Assembly (NCBI GenBank): GCA_015484985.1
Contig: WFUL01000288.1
Coordinates: 1 to 5,633 of the forward strand
Direction of reading: 5' to 3'
DNA: 5,633 nt
From: Anaerolineales bacterium
Lineage (GTDB): Bacteria; Chloroflexota; Anaerolineae; Anaerolineales; DRMV01
Below the pieces are notes generated by a model. It was given only the letters and a program-made list of their open reading frames with translations, searched no databases and was not told where the DNA came from. Both the position numbers and the translations under genes were made by a program. Positions 5,292 to 5,633 of the stretch are shown here, one piece after another. Every line of letters begins with the position of its first letter. Positions within the stretch are counted from its first letter, which is position 1.

Positions 5292-5633
5292 ATGGGTCTA
5301 TGGCAGCGTGTGAAAGCCTACTGGCAAATGACGAAGAGTCTACAGACGGGATTGCTCATGCTGACCGGTCTGGCGGGTTACTTTTCTGCGCATCCAGGTA
5401 TGTACGGCCCGGCCTATGAGATTTTCATGTTGGTGGCCACGCTCTATCTGTCTATTGCCGGGAGCACGGTGCTCAATATGTGGTACGACCGAGACATCGA
5501 TGCTCGCATGAATCGCACCTGTTGGCGTCCGTTGCCGTCGGGAAGGGTATCTCCCCGAGAGGCCTTTGGGGTCGGGCTCACCATGGTAGCCATTGGTGTA
5601 CTCTGGGGTATAAGTGTGGCACCGTTGTATGGG
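5292..5633 (+). CDS. ctaB: UbiA-family prenyltransferase, probably heme O synthase (3' truncated)
   Basis: Heme O synthase adds a farnesyl group to protoheme IX in the membrane, giving heme O for oxidases and the precursor of heme A. The visible 114 residues include YWQMTKS (10-16), hydrophobic spans near 18-33, 43-62 and 92-111, and NMWYDRDIDARMNRT (62-76) followed by RPLPSGR (79-85). That carries the N-x3-D-x3-D prenyl-diphosphate/Mg binding motif (Asn62, Asp66, Asp70) and the DRDID..M.RT..RPLPSG signature typical of CtaB. The common KPRI/KPRV near the N-terminus is replaced by KSLQT, so another UbiA branch is possible. AGGAGGG (5277-5283) lies eight bases before the ATG. The gene has its own promoter region after the operon terminator and runs off the window end with no stop. 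It may open an oxidase or heme synthesis operon to the right. Confidence 0.82.
   Translation, partial: MGLWQRVKAYWQMTKSLQTGLLMLTGLAGYFSAHPGMYGPAYEIFMLVATLYLSIAGSTVLNMWYDRDIDARMNRTCWRPLPSGRVSPREAFGVGLTMVAIGVLWGISVAPLYG

Noticed and set aside
1..5633. CRISPR array, tRNA, rRNA, insertion sequence or toxin-antitoxin genes
   Set aside because: I see no spaced direct repeats, no cloverleaf-like segments, no transposase motifs and no small gene pairs. The window is nearly filled by the five genes described.

Overview
The window looks like bacterial DNA of moderately high GC content, most plausibly from the Chloroflexota (Anaerolineae or a related class). This rests mainly on the first gene, a lipoprotein whose cysteine is followed by a Thr/Pro-rich linker and a VKTVEVV-type valine repeat, a style common in lipoproteins of that phylum. 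The assignment is an inference. All supported genes lie on the + strand.

Layout. Bases 1-231 hold a possible tail of an upstream gene and then a promoter region with a clear inverted repeat at 143-158. Next comes a four-gene cluster: (i) nirS, a cytochrome cd1 nitrite reductase with every key heme ligand and both active-site histidines, made as a lipoprotein (232-1977); (ii) a 207-residue protein with about seven membrane spans (2040-2663); (iii) a 498-residue protein with twelve membrane spans (2731-4227), which I read as a very divergent relative of the heme-copper oxidase/nitric oxide reductase catalytic subunit; (iv) a lipoprotein with a formylglycine-generating-enzyme-like fold, similar to NirV of denitrifiers (4224-5141). 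GC-rich hairpins sit after genes i and ii, and a good intrinsic terminator sits after gene iv. A second transcription unit then starts with a UbiA-family gene resembling heme O synthase (ctaB), cut off by the window end.

Working together. NirS reduces nitrite to nitric oxide. Here it should be tethered to the outer face of the membrane, next to two integral membrane proteins encoded just downstream. No recognisable NO reductase, cytochrome c donor or heme d1 synthesis gene is in the window. The 12-span protein is therefore the obvious candidate either to feed electrons to NirS or to act on its product. It has the threefold 4+4+4 helix plan of the oxidase superfamily and His or HxH motifs at the equivalent places in helices 2, 6 and 10, but lacks the helix-7 His pair needed for the usual CuB/FeB site. 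This is the most interesting object here.

Regulation. A Crp/Fnr-type inverted repeat precedes both nirS and the ctaB-like gene, each with its centre exactly 50 bp upstream of the centre of a TATAA(T/G) -10 element. This suggests one regulator for both units.
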